Shown one piece after another: positions 26,484-35,044 of a stretch of 46,299 bases of DNA. The stretch comes from JBNKDD01 sp050288085 (GTDB lineage Bacteria > Chloroflexota > Anaerolineae > Aggregatilineales > UBA3940). Each line of letters begins with the position of its first letter. The stretch's first letter is position 1. Both the position numbers and the translations under genes were made by a program. The stretch is from contig JBNKDD010000010.1 of NCBI GenBank assembly GCA_050288085.1, positions 1 through 46,299 on the forward strand, written 5' to 3'. The notes beneath the pieces are model-generated. The model was not told where the DNA came from, searched no databases, and worked only from the letters and a program-made list of their open reading frames with translations.

Positions 26484-26508
26484 TAAAAAAGGGGGTACGA
26501 ATACCCCC
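26484..26508 (-). terminator. Intrinsic terminator of tail-anchored gene
   Basis: On the minus strand GGGGGTA pairs with TACCCCC around a 4-base loop (26491-26508), followed by a T-run (plus-strand A-run 26485-26490). It lies 19 bases beyond the stop at 26528. Confidence 0.8.
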
Positions 26509-26527
26509 AACTACACAGGCAGCAGCA

Positions 26528-27073
26528 TCAATTTGAATAGTAGCCCATCGCGCTGAGGACGAGCACGCATAGCACCAACAGCACAATTGACAGAGCACAT
26601 CCGGCCAGATAAACACCGATGGGGGCTTTCCAAAGGTCTTCGTCGTTTAGTTCGGCGGGCATCATGCCGCCGTAACCCCGCTCCTGGAGAAGGGAAGCGA
26701 TATTTTTGGCGACCGTGCGGGTGGACTGCCGACTTCCCCAACCAACGGTGCGTATTTGCACCCACCGCTGGCCCATTTCTGCCATCGACTGGCCCAATTC
26801 GATCACCGGGATTTTTATCCACCGGGACATCAGCGCGGCGATCAGATAGCCATAAATAGCAGCCAGTTGGGTAACGTCGGAGATCTGCTCGATCTTGAAA
26901 GAATCGACGTTTTCAGGCCGGAAGACCATTGTCCACCTCTTGGACAGCGCACCAATAGACTCCAGCTTGACGGCTCCTTCTATCCGGTCGATGGTCAGCC
27001 AGGCGGCCCGGCGGCTGACCTTCTTCCCTTTTTCGTTTTCTCGTTCGACCATCACACGAGTTCGATCTGCCAT
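26528..27073 (-). CDS. C-terminally anchored protein of unknown function
   Basis: This protein of about 181 residues starts at ATG 27073 with GGGAGAA upstream; the frame is open further but lacks a better site. The soluble part (1-150) has a basic N-terminus (MADRTRVMVERENEKGKKVSRRAAWL) and a central IKIPVIELGQSMAEMGQRWVQI segment. A long hydrophobic helix near the end (about 155-176, LAGCALSIVLLVLCVLVLSA) suggests a tail anchor. I do not recognise the family. It has its own terminator. Function is unknown. Confidence 0.7.
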   Translation of the reverse strand: MADRTRVMVERENEKGKKVSRRAAWLTIDRIEGAVKLESIGALSKRWTMVFRPENVDSFKIEQISDVTQLAAIYGYLIAALMSRWIKIPVIELGQSMAEMGQRWVQIRTVGWGSRQSTRTVAKNIASLLQERGYGGMMPAELNDEDLWKAPIGVYLAGCALSIVLLVLCVLVLSAMGYYSN

Positions 27074-27223
27074 GCTCAATTCTCCCTGTATCACTGTATC
27101 ATTAGAATAAGACAAAGTTATCAGCCATTGTAGCAGAATTTTTGTAGGGCGCGATTCGGGGAAAATCAAAACGGAGTACAGCCTGGGCTATTTTTGGCAG
27201 ATCCTATAGTTGGCCCCACAGGC

Positions 27224-27568
27224 TCATGTTTCCTTGCTATCGCTGATGTACTTCATTACCTCGGCTTCCATATCACCTCGCAGCATCTGCCCAAACATAA
27301 GCAGATTGCATAAACCGGCTAAAAGTGGATATTCGAATGTTGCGGGGCGATTCTTTTCGATAAAGAAATGACCGTACCAGGCAAAGCCGTATGATGAAAC
27401 AATGGCAAACAGGACCAATTTCCAATCTCGCCGAATAAAGGCTATAAATAACCAGATAAATAAATTTATATTCCCAATGAAATGAAGTTGTCGTGTATTG
27501 GCGTTGGAATGTTCGCGCACATAATAAGGCCAGAACTCATCGAGTGTTCTGAATTTTTGAGTTGCCAT
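27224..27568 (-). CDS. DUF962/Mpo1-like membrane protein
   Basis: This 114-residue protein starts at ATG 27568 (AAAGGAA upstream). It has the Mpo1/YGL010w-family hallmarks: His20 and His29 in REHSNANTRQLHFIG, and WYGHFFIEKNRPATFEYP with His67. Two to three membrane helices lie at about 31-45, 47-65 and 78-93. Yeast Mpo1 is an iron-dependent dioxygenase in 2-hydroxy fatty acid alpha-oxidation; the bacterial members are uncharacterised. It is divergent from the following gene, with starts 33 bp apart. Confidence 0.87.
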   Translation of the reverse strand: MATQKFRTLDEFWPYYVREHSNANTRQLHFIGNINLFIWLFIAFIRRDWKLVLFAIVSSYGFAWYGHFFIEKNRPATFEYPLLAGLCNLLMFGQMLRGDMEAEVMKYISDSKET

Positions 27569-27600
27569 TGGTAGGTTCCTTTCAGACATTGGTCCTGACA

Positions 27601-28872
27601 ATGATAGTAGTAAGTGTTTCAATCTTTATCATCTGTTTTGCAAACTTGTTATATTATTCGATCATTCTACCACTTCCATCGCCATCTCCACTAAAGCCAC
27701 AATTGATCGATGATATTATTGGTAACATGCTGTTTGCTACAGCGTGGATGTTATCTGTATTGCGTCTGCCGTTTACAATTACCCCATACCTGCTTAAATT
27801 ATCGTTGTCCCTTATCTTCCTTAATAGATTTCAAATTCTCTGGGGTAACCGGTGGGTACAAGCCCTCCGGTTAATTGGAGATTTTTTTAATCTGATCCTT
27901 ACCTCTTCCGTTCTTATTGCCTTGAGTAACTCGCAAATAAAAAGCCCAATTGCATGCGTGCTTATCTATCTTTTCTCCAGCGCAGAACTTATACGCTTAT
28001 TGTCAGAAAAGGGGCAATCATTATTCAGTGCACTGTGGCAGCAGTTGCCGCACCAGACATTTGCGCAGTGGCTTGATGGAAAAAACATCCCGGCATCCCC
28101 GATCCTAAAATTTCTGAAACGCTATTCGAAATACTATATATTAACTGATGAGGAAAGGTGTCTTTTTCTGAGCAGGCTGTTGATACAAAAGAGCAGACGA
28201 GATCGTCAGACGGCATGCAAACTAGCGTATTTTAGTGGTTTCAAAATTGTTGCCAGGGATAGAGCTCTCCGACAAGGAGATGTTCGAGATATCGCATCAG
28301 GTCAAGTCTATATTCACCGGGGATGGACCAATGACCCCTGGCTATTAATGGGACTAGCTATGCGCCGCACACCGTGGATTTTTGATCCGCGTTTTCTGAC
28401 GCGCCCATTTTACTATCGCTCCACCGCTAACCGCCTGATGACTCTATCAATACTGCGGCGTGCCCGGTACAGCCCTCCCTTTGCCTGGTATCAGTTCGGA
28501 CATGAAATTAAAGTAGCGAGATATGCTCTATTTTTCATAGTTTGCCGAAAACTGGGGTTTGACCTGGAAGAGCCTGTCCGCGCAGACGGCACGTATAATT
28601 TTGACCCGCTGATCAAATGGCTCAAGTCAAAGCTGCGCCCGGTCGAGGAGAGAACAAATCAACATCCTTTATGGAGCGATGAGGAGTTAATTGTCCATCT
28701 TGCCAGTCAACCTCTGGTTGACCCTTATACAATTGCTTCACGTTATGCATACCCACTTAAGTATGTCGAAGATATCCTGATGCCCAGGCTCAACCAAGAG
28801 CATCCCGAATCTGATGTGCTACGAGATCAGGCACTTCCCAGTGAGGGTAGTGCCCTACATCAGGAAGCCTGA
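27601..28872 (+). CDS. Predicted multi-pass membrane protein, unknown function
   Basis: This protein of about 423 residues has a hydrophobic N-terminal third with four to five likely helices (IVVSVSIFIICFANLLYYSI, NMLFATAWMLSVL, FNLILTSSVLIAL, PIACVLIYLFSS). A soluble C-terminal two-thirds follows (WQQLPHQTFAQWLDG..., a HRGWTNDPWLLMGLAMRRTPWIFDPRFL region). Family is not recognised. Its base composition is AT-richer than its neighbours, a sign of foreign origin. The start is ATG 27601, since upstream TTG codons lack good sites. Its 3' end overlaps the convergent hydrolase gene by 83 bp. Confidence 0.55.
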   Translation: MIVVSVSIFIICFANLLYYSIILPLPSPSPLKPQLIDDIIGNMLFATAWMLSVLRLPFTITPYLLKLSLSLIFLNRFQILWGNRWVQALRLIGDFFNLILTSSVLIALSNSQIKSPIACVLIYLFSSAELIRLLSEKGQSLFSALWQQLPHQTFAQWLDGKNIPASPILKFLKRYSKYYILTDEERCLFLSRLLIQKSRRDRQTACKLAYFSGFKIVARDRALRQGDVRDIASGQVYIHRGWTNDPWLLMGLAMRRTPWIFDPRFLTRPFYYRSTANRLMTLSILRRARYSPPFAWYQFGHEIKVARYALFFIVCRKLGFDLEEPVRADGTYNFDPLIKWLKSKLRPVEERTNQHPLWSDEELIVHLASQPLVDPYTIASRYAYPLKYVEDILMPRLNQEHPESDVLRDQALPSEGSALHQEA

Positions 28873-29656
28873 TATCGAATGCATCCGGTCGATATTCGAG
28901 AATCTTATCTGCAACTTCTGGTGTGGCGACCGGATCTTCCAGACCCCAAATAAGCGTCAGAGAAGTTTGATGGCTGCGCAATGCGTCAAGCAACTCGAAC
29001 TGGTGCTTCCAGCGTTCAACCATATAGTGCATCAGATGATGGAAGTTTTTCACCCCATCGTTGAAATTGACCAGTTCCCAGAACGCATCAATCTCCGCTC
29101 TTGTGAGAGGTTGAAAGAAGATCCGGTTGAAAAACGCGGCAAGCATCCATCGTTTCACCAAACGCAATCGACTAATTAGAGACCCAACAACCGGGTCTAA
29201 CAATGCTTTTTGCATCACCCGCATGCGTATGTCTACAAAGGGAATGCTATACACGCTGCCGTTGAGAAGAACCATCCTATCGACATTGGATTGTCCACGA
29301 CGTAACATCTCCAACGCCACCGAATCTCCGATATCGTGCGCGAGGATGTGTACACTATCCAATGTATGATGTGCCATTATTGCCTGAGCGATATCTGCAT
29401 ATCTCATTAGAGAATATGAATAATTAACAGGTTTGCTAGAGAAGCCAAAGCCAGGGTAATCAAACAAAATAAAGCGAAATTCACGGTCAAGTAGAGGTAC
29501 TATTCTGGAAAAATCGTAGCTGGACGTCGGAAACGCGTGCAGGACTAAAACAGGAATGCCCTCACCTATGGCTAACGTGAAGATATTGACATCATTTACA
29601 GCCAGCCAGTCACCTTTTGCCAACCATTCTTTTGGCGTCAAACCATCTGAGTTCAT
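28790..29656 (-). CDS. Alpha/beta hydrolase (epoxide hydrolase/haloalkane dehalogenase-like)
   Basis: This 288-residue protein has an alpha/beta core with an HAFP oxyanion segment (40-43) and a nucleophile elbow AHDIGDS in which Asp108 replaces Ser. An acid lies near the LIWGLEDPVATP loop, and base His269 is in DVGHYPHWEVP. A nucleophilic Asp marks the epoxide hydrolase/dehalogenase branch. The substrate is unknown. The codon for His269 (28850-28852) lies inside the 83-bp antisense overlap with the upstream membrane-protein gene, which constrains both reading frames. Confidence 0.85.
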   Translation of the reverse strand: MNSDGLTPKEWLAKGDWLAVNDVNIFTLAIGEGIPVLVLHAFPTSSYDFSRIVPLLDREFRFILFDYPGFGFSSKPVNYSYSLMRYADIAQAIMAHHTLDSVHILAHDIGDSVALEMLRRGQSNVDRMVLLNGSVYSIPFVDIRMRVMQKALLDPVVGSLISRLRLVKRWMLAAFFNRIFFQPLTRAEIDAFWELVNFNDGVKNFHHLMHYMVERWKHQFELLDALRSHQTSLTLIWGLEDPVATPEVADKILEYRPDAFDIRLPDVGHYPHWEVPDLVAHQIRDALG

Positions 29657-29920
29657 CTTTTGTCTCTAGTATTTTATGTTGCATCAGGCTACATTGGGCT
29701 GTTGAAACGGCTATACAGGACCTTAGCATCTTTCTGATAAATGTACTGTATTCCTCATAGATTGGGAATCCAGATCACACTTTATCCGCCGCTGCTGCGC
29801 ATCGTCTGCCCCCAACTCCGAATGCACCCATTGCCTGGCATTTGTCGATCAACACACACTCCGGCATAATCTTGATTCGTGGCCTTGCCGACTACCCAAA
29901 CACAAGCAAGTGAGTAGAAA

Positions 29921-30976
29921 GTGAAGCAATTACGACCTTTCCTGGTATATGGTCCTTTCGCCGCAGTCTTGCTCTTGAGCGGCTGCGGGGGATCGGAAGC
30001 TAAACGTGACTATTGGCCGACAGAAGGCTGGCAGGAAGCTGCCCCCGAAGAAGTTGGAATGGACGCTGATCGCCTGTCAGAACTCGAACAACATATCGAA
30101 GAAAATATGCCCCAGGTGTTAAGCGTCCTGGTTGTGCGAGATGGGTATCTGGCTTATCAATATTATCAAGACCCAAGCAATGCAGACAGCCCTCGCATTA
30201 TTCAATCAGCAACCAAGAGTTTCATTTCCGCTCTGATAGGGATCGCTCTCCGGGAAGGATATTTGACCAGTCTCGATCAGAAGATGATCGACTTTTTTCC
30301 CGAATATGATACGGCGGAGATCGACTCCCGGCTGAGAGAGGTCACTATCCGGCACCTGCTGACCATGACCGCCGGGTTTTCATCCCCGGATGCTACAGGA
30401 GCCTTACCGTCGAAAGAGATCAGGCTGCAACAAGAAGGCCTGGCAAGTGATCCAGGGCAGAGTTTTGCCTATGATAATGGATCGACCCAGCTTTTATCGG
30501 CCATACTGACCAAAGCGACCGGTATGACTGCATTGGAATTTGCCAACGAACATCTTTTTGGTCCCCTGGGAATCTCAAATGTGTGGTGGACTGAGGACGA
30601 TCAGGGGGACAGTAATGGCGCTTTTGGCCTGATGATGATCCCCGGCGATATGGCTAAATTGGGATACCTCTATTTGAATCAGGGTGTCTGGGATGGTGAG
30701 CAGATTATCCCTCTCGATTATGTCCAGGAGTCAACCCGGTCACAAAGTGAAGGTGGCCCACCTGAGAACGCAGGCTACGGGTATCAGTGGTGGGTGACAA
30801 CCGTTGAGGATTATCCTGCCTATTTTGCAGCAGGTTTTGGTGGGCAATATATCTATGTCATACCGGATTTGGATACAGTTGTTGTGATTACATCAAACAG
30901 CGACCGTCACTATGAAGAGAACATCGGCATTGTGGGGACATGGATCGTCCCTGCCATTTTGGATAAGGGTACATAA
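29921..30976 (+). CDS. Serine hydrolase (class C beta-lactamase family) lipoprotein
   Basis: This 351-residue protein starts at GTG 29921. A signal peptide ends in LLLSGC (lipobox). The SxxK motif is SATK (Ser96, Lys99), followed by YDN (184-186) as the YxN motif. A GFGGQYIYV segment near 310 stands where the KTG-type box would be. This fits penicillin-binding protein/esterase-like members of the beta-lactamase superfamily rather than a true beta-lactamase. It is probably anchored on the outside of the membrane. The ribosome site is weak. The 264-bp gap before it holds nothing else recognisable. Confidence 0.88.
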   Translation: MKQLRPFLVYGPFAAVLLLSGCGGSEAKRDYWPTEGWQEAAPEEVGMDADRLSELEQHIEENMPQVLSVLVVRDGYLAYQYYQDPSNADSPRIIQSATKSFISALIGIALREGYLTSLDQKMIDFFPEYDTAEIDSRLREVTIRHLLTMTAGFSSPDATGALPSKEIRLQQEGLASDPGQSFAYDNGSTQLLSAILTKATGMTALEFANEHLFGPLGISNVWWTEDDQGDSNGAFGLMMIPGDMAKLGYLYLNQGVWDGEQIIPLDYVQESTRSQSEGGPPENAGYGYQWWVTTVEDYPAYFAAGFGGQYIYVIPDLDTVVVITSNSDRHYEENIGIVGTWIVPAILDKGT

Positions 30977-31005
30977 TTCAGTTGGGCATGAGAGAGAGAA
31001 CCTCA

Positions 31006-31530
31006 TCAATTATCGTTCATTCTGGATTGTCTTAAACTCCGTTCGGTGTATTTCCGGTAATTGATATAGGATACGATAATCACAAAGGCCAGGCAGGCGA
31101 TTGATCCAATCGTGACAATCCTATCGACAATCCTGCCGCGACTGTTCCCATAGATACCGGCAGTCAATGCCGCATAGAAGAGAAAGATCAAAGCCGGGAT
31201 ACCGTAGAATGCAACAATGCCGAGCAGCGGCGATAACCAGTCGATCTTCAGGAGCCTGGTCAAACCTGCGGTTATCAGATAGGCCAGCACCGTCGCCCCG
31301 ATAACGGTGGGCAGCAGTGCCGCGACGTAGACCCGGTTGTAGCAAAGGTTGATGCTACCCCCACCGGCATTGAAATTACACTCTGAAAAACGTGTCGCGT
31401 AGCGCCCCAGATCATGCGGCTCAAAGAACGTGAAAAACACCGTCAGCGCCAACAGGATTAGCAGGCCGGGCAGGAACAGGTAGAGATTTGAGGTGATATA
31501 GCGTTTGACCTTTTCCATGACAGGCTTCAC
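31006..31530 (-). CDS. Four-helix membrane protein, unknown function
   Basis: This 174-residue protein has four predicted membrane helices (about 15-36, 66-90, 98-123, 136-157). Two Cys (CNFNAGGGSINLC) lie in the first extracytosolic loop and could form a disulphide. It starts at GTG 31530, overlapping the upstream HAD stop by 4 bp (GTGA), so the two are translationally coupled; ATG 31518 is an alternative. It is the last gene of a minus-strand run. No family recognised. Confidence 0.7.
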   Translation of the reverse strand: MKPVMEKVKRYITSNLYLFLPGLLILLALTVFFTFFEPHDLGRYATRFSECNFNAGGGSINLCYNRVYVAALLPTVIGATVLAYLITAGLTRLLKIDWLSPLLGIVAFYGIPALIFLFYAALTAGIYGNSRGRIVDRIVTIGSIACLAFVIIVSYINYRKYTERSLRQSRMNDN

Positions 31531-32180
31531 TCAATGATCCGCCAACCCCGCGCTTCGGCGATGGGGCGCAGGTCGGCATCCGGGTAAACGGCTGTCGGAG
31601 TCTGGCTGTGTTCGAGCATCGGCACATCGGCCAGGGTATCGCCATAGGCCGCGAGGAGCGTCTGCCCGTTCAGATAGGCGGTCAGGTTGGCGGCTTTTTG
31701 TGGCCCGGCGTTAGGTTTGTCATCGACCCGGCCCGTTAACCGCCCGTCGATCACCTCAAGCTGCGTGGCGAGCACCTGGTCGATCCCGGCCCGCTGCGCA
31801 AAAGCCCGGACAATCGGCGTGAAAACCCCGGAGGTGATCACCACCTGATGGCCTTGCGCGGCGTGCTCCTGCAATTCGGCGATCACGTCGGGTCGGTGCT
31901 TGGGCCACATTTCATGATCCACCACCCAGTCCGCCGCCTGATCGAACTGTTCGACCGGCTGCCCTTTGAAGAACCGGCGGACGATATCGGCCATCCAGTT
32001 ATTCTTGAAGTGCTGAAGTTCAACCAGCTTGAGTTTGACCCCCAGGTAGTTGGGTATTTGAGAGGCATAAAACAGGCTGTAATCCAGCCTGTGACCTTCC
32101 TGCTTGAGATAGGCTTCCAGCCCTTTCCAGCTTGCCCCGGTCGTTAAGGTTCCTTCCAGGTCAGATGCGACGATCATCAT
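31527..32180 (-). CDS. HAD-IB family phosphatase (SerB-like)
   Basis: This HAD protein of about 217 residues has motif I SDLEGTLT (DxE in place of DxD), motif II VVITSGVF, a KPNAGPQKAANL Lys and motif III AAYGDTLADVPML. A helical cap domain lies between motifs I and II. It probably dephosphorylates a small metabolite; phosphoserine or similar is possible but not shown. The DxEGT motif I is found in a SerB-like group. ATG 32180 or 32177 fits the GGGGGA site better than ATG 32189. It is coupled to the next membrane-protein gene. Confidence 0.87.
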   Translation of the reverse strand: MMIVASDLEGTLTTGASWKGLEAYLKQEGHRLDYSLFYASQIPNYLGVKLKLVELQHFKNNWMADIVRRFFKGQPVEQFDQAADWVVDHEMWPKHRPDVIAELQEHAAQGHQVVITSGVFTPIVRAFAQRAGIDQVLATQLEVIDGRLTGRVDDKPNAGPQKAANLTAYLNGQTLLAAYGDTLADVPMLEHSQTPTAVYPDADLRPIAEARGWRIIE

Positions 32181-32207
32181 TTCCCCCATATTTCAACTCA
32201 GTCGTTT

Positions 32208-32762
32208 TCAGTCAAAATGACGTTCGATATTCTCGATCTGCTCATTGAGCCACTTGATAGACATCTCCTCGAATAAGATACCATAGCGGATGGTCGCTTC
32301 CCAGAGAAGCACGTCCTTCTTTATCTCCGGCGAATTACCGGCTATTTGCTGAAGGGTGTTATGTGTGTCCTCCTGATAAACTGCCAGTCGATCCTGGTGA
32401 AGTTTGCGTTTCAAGCGGAGCTGGGTGAGCAGCGTATCTTTATCGATTTGCGCCGAGAAGAAGAACTTGAGCAGCAGGTGCTCTTTATGGGGCTGAAGCT
32501 CTGTTAGCGGTGTTTCGAGCCACTCGCGGAGCATTTGCTGCCCGCCCTCCGTGATCGTGTAGACCCGCCGGTCGGGGCGGTCTTCCTGTGGTTCAACCTC
32601 GGATTCGACCAGGCCCTGTACTTCCATTTTCTTGAGCGTCGTATAAATCTGGCTCAGCCTGGCGTGCCAGAAAAAGGCGGTCGAATCGTCCATGAACTGC
32701 TTAAGCTCGTAGCCGGTCATCGGACAGTAATTCAGGAAGCCCAGCAGTGCATATATCAACAT
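32208..32762 (-). CDS. PadR family transcriptional regulator
   Basis: This 184-residue protein has an N-terminal winged HTH (1-80; LIYALLGFLNYCPMTGYELKQFMDDS, then LSQIYTTLKKMEVQGLVESEVEP and RVYTITEGGQQ) and a C-terminal dimerising helical domain (90-184). PadR proteins repress genes for detoxification or efflux on binding phenolics or drugs. A 20-bp palindrome lies 17 bases upstream of its ATG. The next genes downstream are the HAD and 4-TM genes; the CPBP gene lies upstream. Any of these may be its target. Confidence 0.9.
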   Translation of the reverse strand: MLIYALLGFLNYCPMTGYELKQFMDDSTAFFWHARLSQIYTTLKKMEVQGLVESEVEPQEDRPDRRVYTITEGGQQMLREWLETPLTELQPHKEHLLLKFFFSAQIDKDTLLTQLRLKRKLHQDRLAVYQEDTHNTLQQIAGNSPEIKKDVLLWEATIRYGILFEEMSIKWLNEQIENIERHFD

Positions 32763-32778
32763 GTAGACATTAATCCTT

Positions 32779-32798
32779 ATATATAATTAATTATATAT
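32779..32798. promoter_or_regulatory. 20-bp perfect AT palindrome, candidate PadR operator
   Basis: ATATATAATT (32779-32788) and AATTATATAT (32789-32798) form a perfect palindrome directly upstream of the padR-type start. The position suits autorepression. A TATAAT-like core on both strands means it may overlap the promoter. Confidence 0.5.
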
Positions 32799-32907
32799 CA
32801 TAGGAGCTATTCTAGGCTGACCGGCTGATCTTGTCAAGGAGAGCCTGGGGGGGGATGGTTTAGATATCCGCCACCAGCTTGAAATACACCCCTTCTCCTC
32901 AATGAAG

Positions 32908-33735
32908 TCAAGTACTGGAACCGTTGAGTTCACCTTCTCTCGTAAATGTTTTGATCCCATACCGCCACAGGATGAACACCACCACTGCAAAATACAGGCC
33001 AAATAATATCAAGGCAGCAGAATCTGAACCGAGGGTGGGGAAAACATGGTTTGACCAATTGAACATGGCATGGCCCAGCATCGCAGCAAAGACGCTGCCC
33101 TGTGTATTGGCGTAGAACCATGCCAGGATAATGCCGACCAATGTCGTGGTTAGCACGAGACCCCACACTGGCCGGTTATAGTAGAATTCCTCACGGGGTA
33201 CAAAAAACAGGGGCAGGTGCCACAAGCCCCACATTAAGCCCGCGATGGTGGAAGCTATCAAGGCGTTGTATTTGCCGCGCAGGTTCTCAAAGACATAGCC
33301 GCGCCAGCCAAATTCCTCCTGCAAAGGTCCGCCGAGAAAGAAAATATAAATCAGCACAATCGGAAGTGTGATAGGTTGCGCCAGTGCAGGAAATTCAGGG
33401 AGGGGATTGCCGAGCACATTTGCAAGTAACAATGAGCCGCCAATTAACACAGGGAATAAAAGGAGGATCACCCACCACCATTTTCCCAAACGAATCTTTA
33501 GCCCGCGCTTAAGCAGTTCTTTCACCCCCGTGAATCGTTGATACATGAACGTCACGGCAATCGCAGCAAATGAAGGCCCCCAGGGCCCCAGGTTGAATGG
33601 CCCCGCCAGAAAGTTCTTCAATCCTTCGGGAGCTTGCCATATGTCTTGTGCGATCAGTGCATCTGGAATCCAGAATAACCAGGAAAACCCAAAAGCCACG
33701 AACATAAAGACCCATACATTGCCGTTCTTTGACAT
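32908..33735 (-). CDS. CPBP family intramembrane metalloprotease
   Basis: This 275-residue protein has about eight hydrophobic segments. The Abi/CPBP active site is complete: Glu140-Glu141 and Arg145 in QEEFGWRGY, His173 in LWHLPLFF, and His222/Asn226 in GHAMFN. It should cleave substrates inside the membrane, like prenyl-protein endopeptidases. In many bacteria such proteins give immunity to peptides or process lipoproteins; the substrate here is unknown. AAGGAAA precedes the ATG. It leads the minus-strand run with the PadR gene. Confidence 0.92.
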   Translation of the reverse strand: MSKNGNVWVFMFVAFGFSWLFWIPDALIAQDIWQAPEGLKNFLAGPFNLGPWGPSFAAIAVTFMYQRFTGVKELLKRGLKIRLGKWWWVILLLFPVLIGGSLLLANVLGNPLPEFPALAQPITLPIVLIYIFFLGGPLQEEFGWRGYVFENLRGKYNALIASTIAGLMWGLWHLPLFFVPREEFYYNRPVWGLVLTTTLVGIILAWFYANTQGSVFAAMLGHAMFNWSNHVFPTLGSDSAALILFGLYFAVVVFILWRYGIKTFTREGELNGSST

Positions 33736-33886
33736 ATCAGTTTCCTTGTTTTATTTGACTCATCATCTGTTGTCGTTCGTGCTTAAGCCGGTAAATGGTT
33801 TTTCATCACCGTCATTATAGGGGGACTTTGGGCGATTGAGAAACTGGCGCAAAACTGAGCAAGCCAGATCTCGCTGCGGGAGAATT

Positions 33887-35041
33887 TCAGCCCCGCCGGG
33901 AAGCAAACGGCCTCTCGACGATCTGAGCCAGCAGCACGGACACCAGCACGCTCCCGACCACCACACCGATCATCAACCAGGGCTGTGATGGCATCCCGCC
34001 GCGTGACTGGAGGAAGTACGCCCGGATCAGAATGATCGGGGGATAGTGGATCAGGTATTGGGTATAGGACGATCCGGCCAGCGGCGCGGGCAGAGTCAGC
34101 ACTTTTTTCACCTGATCGATCAGGGGGGAGTCAGATGGCGTGGCAGCGATCAGGAGGATCACCGCAAAGCAGAGCGCCCACAGCCAATCGCGCAGGATGT
34201 AGATATGCAACGGATCGTGAGTCAGCATCAGGGCCAGCATCACCGCCGCTGCTCCGATCAGCCACCAGACCGGGCGGCGCAGCCGGAACCCATCTGCTAC
34301 GCGGTCGGCCAGCCATGCCCCTATAAAAAATATCCCCGTGCAGCCCACAAAATGCCACAGCCACCGGGGCGTTAACGGGGCAACATAGCCTGTCTGGTGG
34401 GTATAAAAGGCAAAGATCGCCGCGCCGATCAAGCTGGGCAGCAGCATCACAATCAGCGCCTTATGCGATCCAACCCGCCGGTAGATCGGCAGAAAGGCCA
34501 GCGCGTACAGCACGTAAAACCAGCCCTGGTAAGCCAGCGACCACAGGGGGCCATTTGTCCCGAAGAACGGCACGGCAAGCTGTTGGAGAAAGATCAGATT
34601 CCCGGCCAGGGTGACCCAATCGTGGGCAAACGGCGCGAGGGGCGGTTCGCGGAAGTAATACGCAGGCGCGACCACCTGCCCTATCGAATCCAGCAGGAAT
34701 GTCCACAGCAGGGCAGCGATCAGCGCTGGATATAGACGCCGGGCACGCCGCCGGAAAAACGCCAGCCGATCAAATTCTGCCGGGGGATGCTGCACCTGCT
34801 TGAGATGGATCAGGAAGCCGCTCAGCAGGAAAAACAGCATCACCGCCTGGAAGCCATAGTTCGCTAGAAAGGAAAAGCCCTGGCGCAGCCCTGACCACAC
34901 AGGCATATCACCGGCTGAGGTCTTCCATAACAGGCGGTTGGCATGATAAGCCAACACCTGCAAGGCGGCCCAGGCTCTCAGCCCATCAAGCGCAACGAGG
35001 CGATCCCGTGCTGGAATCGCCTCTGAGTTAGCGGTAGTGAT
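33887..35041 (-). CDS. Acyltransferase 3 (OafA/YrhL-like) with apparent ATC start
   Basis: This integral membrane acyltransferase has about 10 helices and 384 residues if started at 35041. The N-terminal family motif RDRLVALDGLRAWAALQ, followed by YHAN, is encoded but lies before the first conventional start (TTG 34963). The open frame begins right after the upstream stop, and the only well-placed initiation site is ATC 35041-35039, 8 bases after GGGGAGG. The enzyme should O-acetylate envelope sugars from acetyl-CoA. Starting at TTG 34963 would cut off half of helix 1 and the conserved motif. Confidence 0.85.
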   Translation of the reverse strand: MTTANSEAIPARDRLVALDGLRAWAALQVLAYHANRLLWKTSAGDMPVWSGLRQGFSFLANYGFQAVMLFFLLSGFLIHLKQVQHPPAEFDRLAFFRRRARRLYPALIAALLWTFLLDSIGQVVAPAYYFREPPLAPFAHDWVTLAGNLIFLQQLAVPFFGTNGPLWSLAYQGWFYVLYALAFLPIYRRVGSHKALIVMLLPSLIGAAIFAFYTHQTGYVAPLTPRWLWHFVGCTGIFFIGAWLADRVADGFRLRRPVWWLIGAAAVMLALMLTHDPLHIYILRDWLWALCFAVILLIAATPSDSPLIDQVKKVLTLPAPLAGSSYTQYLIHYPPIILIRAYFLQSRGGMPSQPWLMIGVVVGSVLVSVLLAQIVERPFASRRG

Positions 35042-35044
35042 GGT

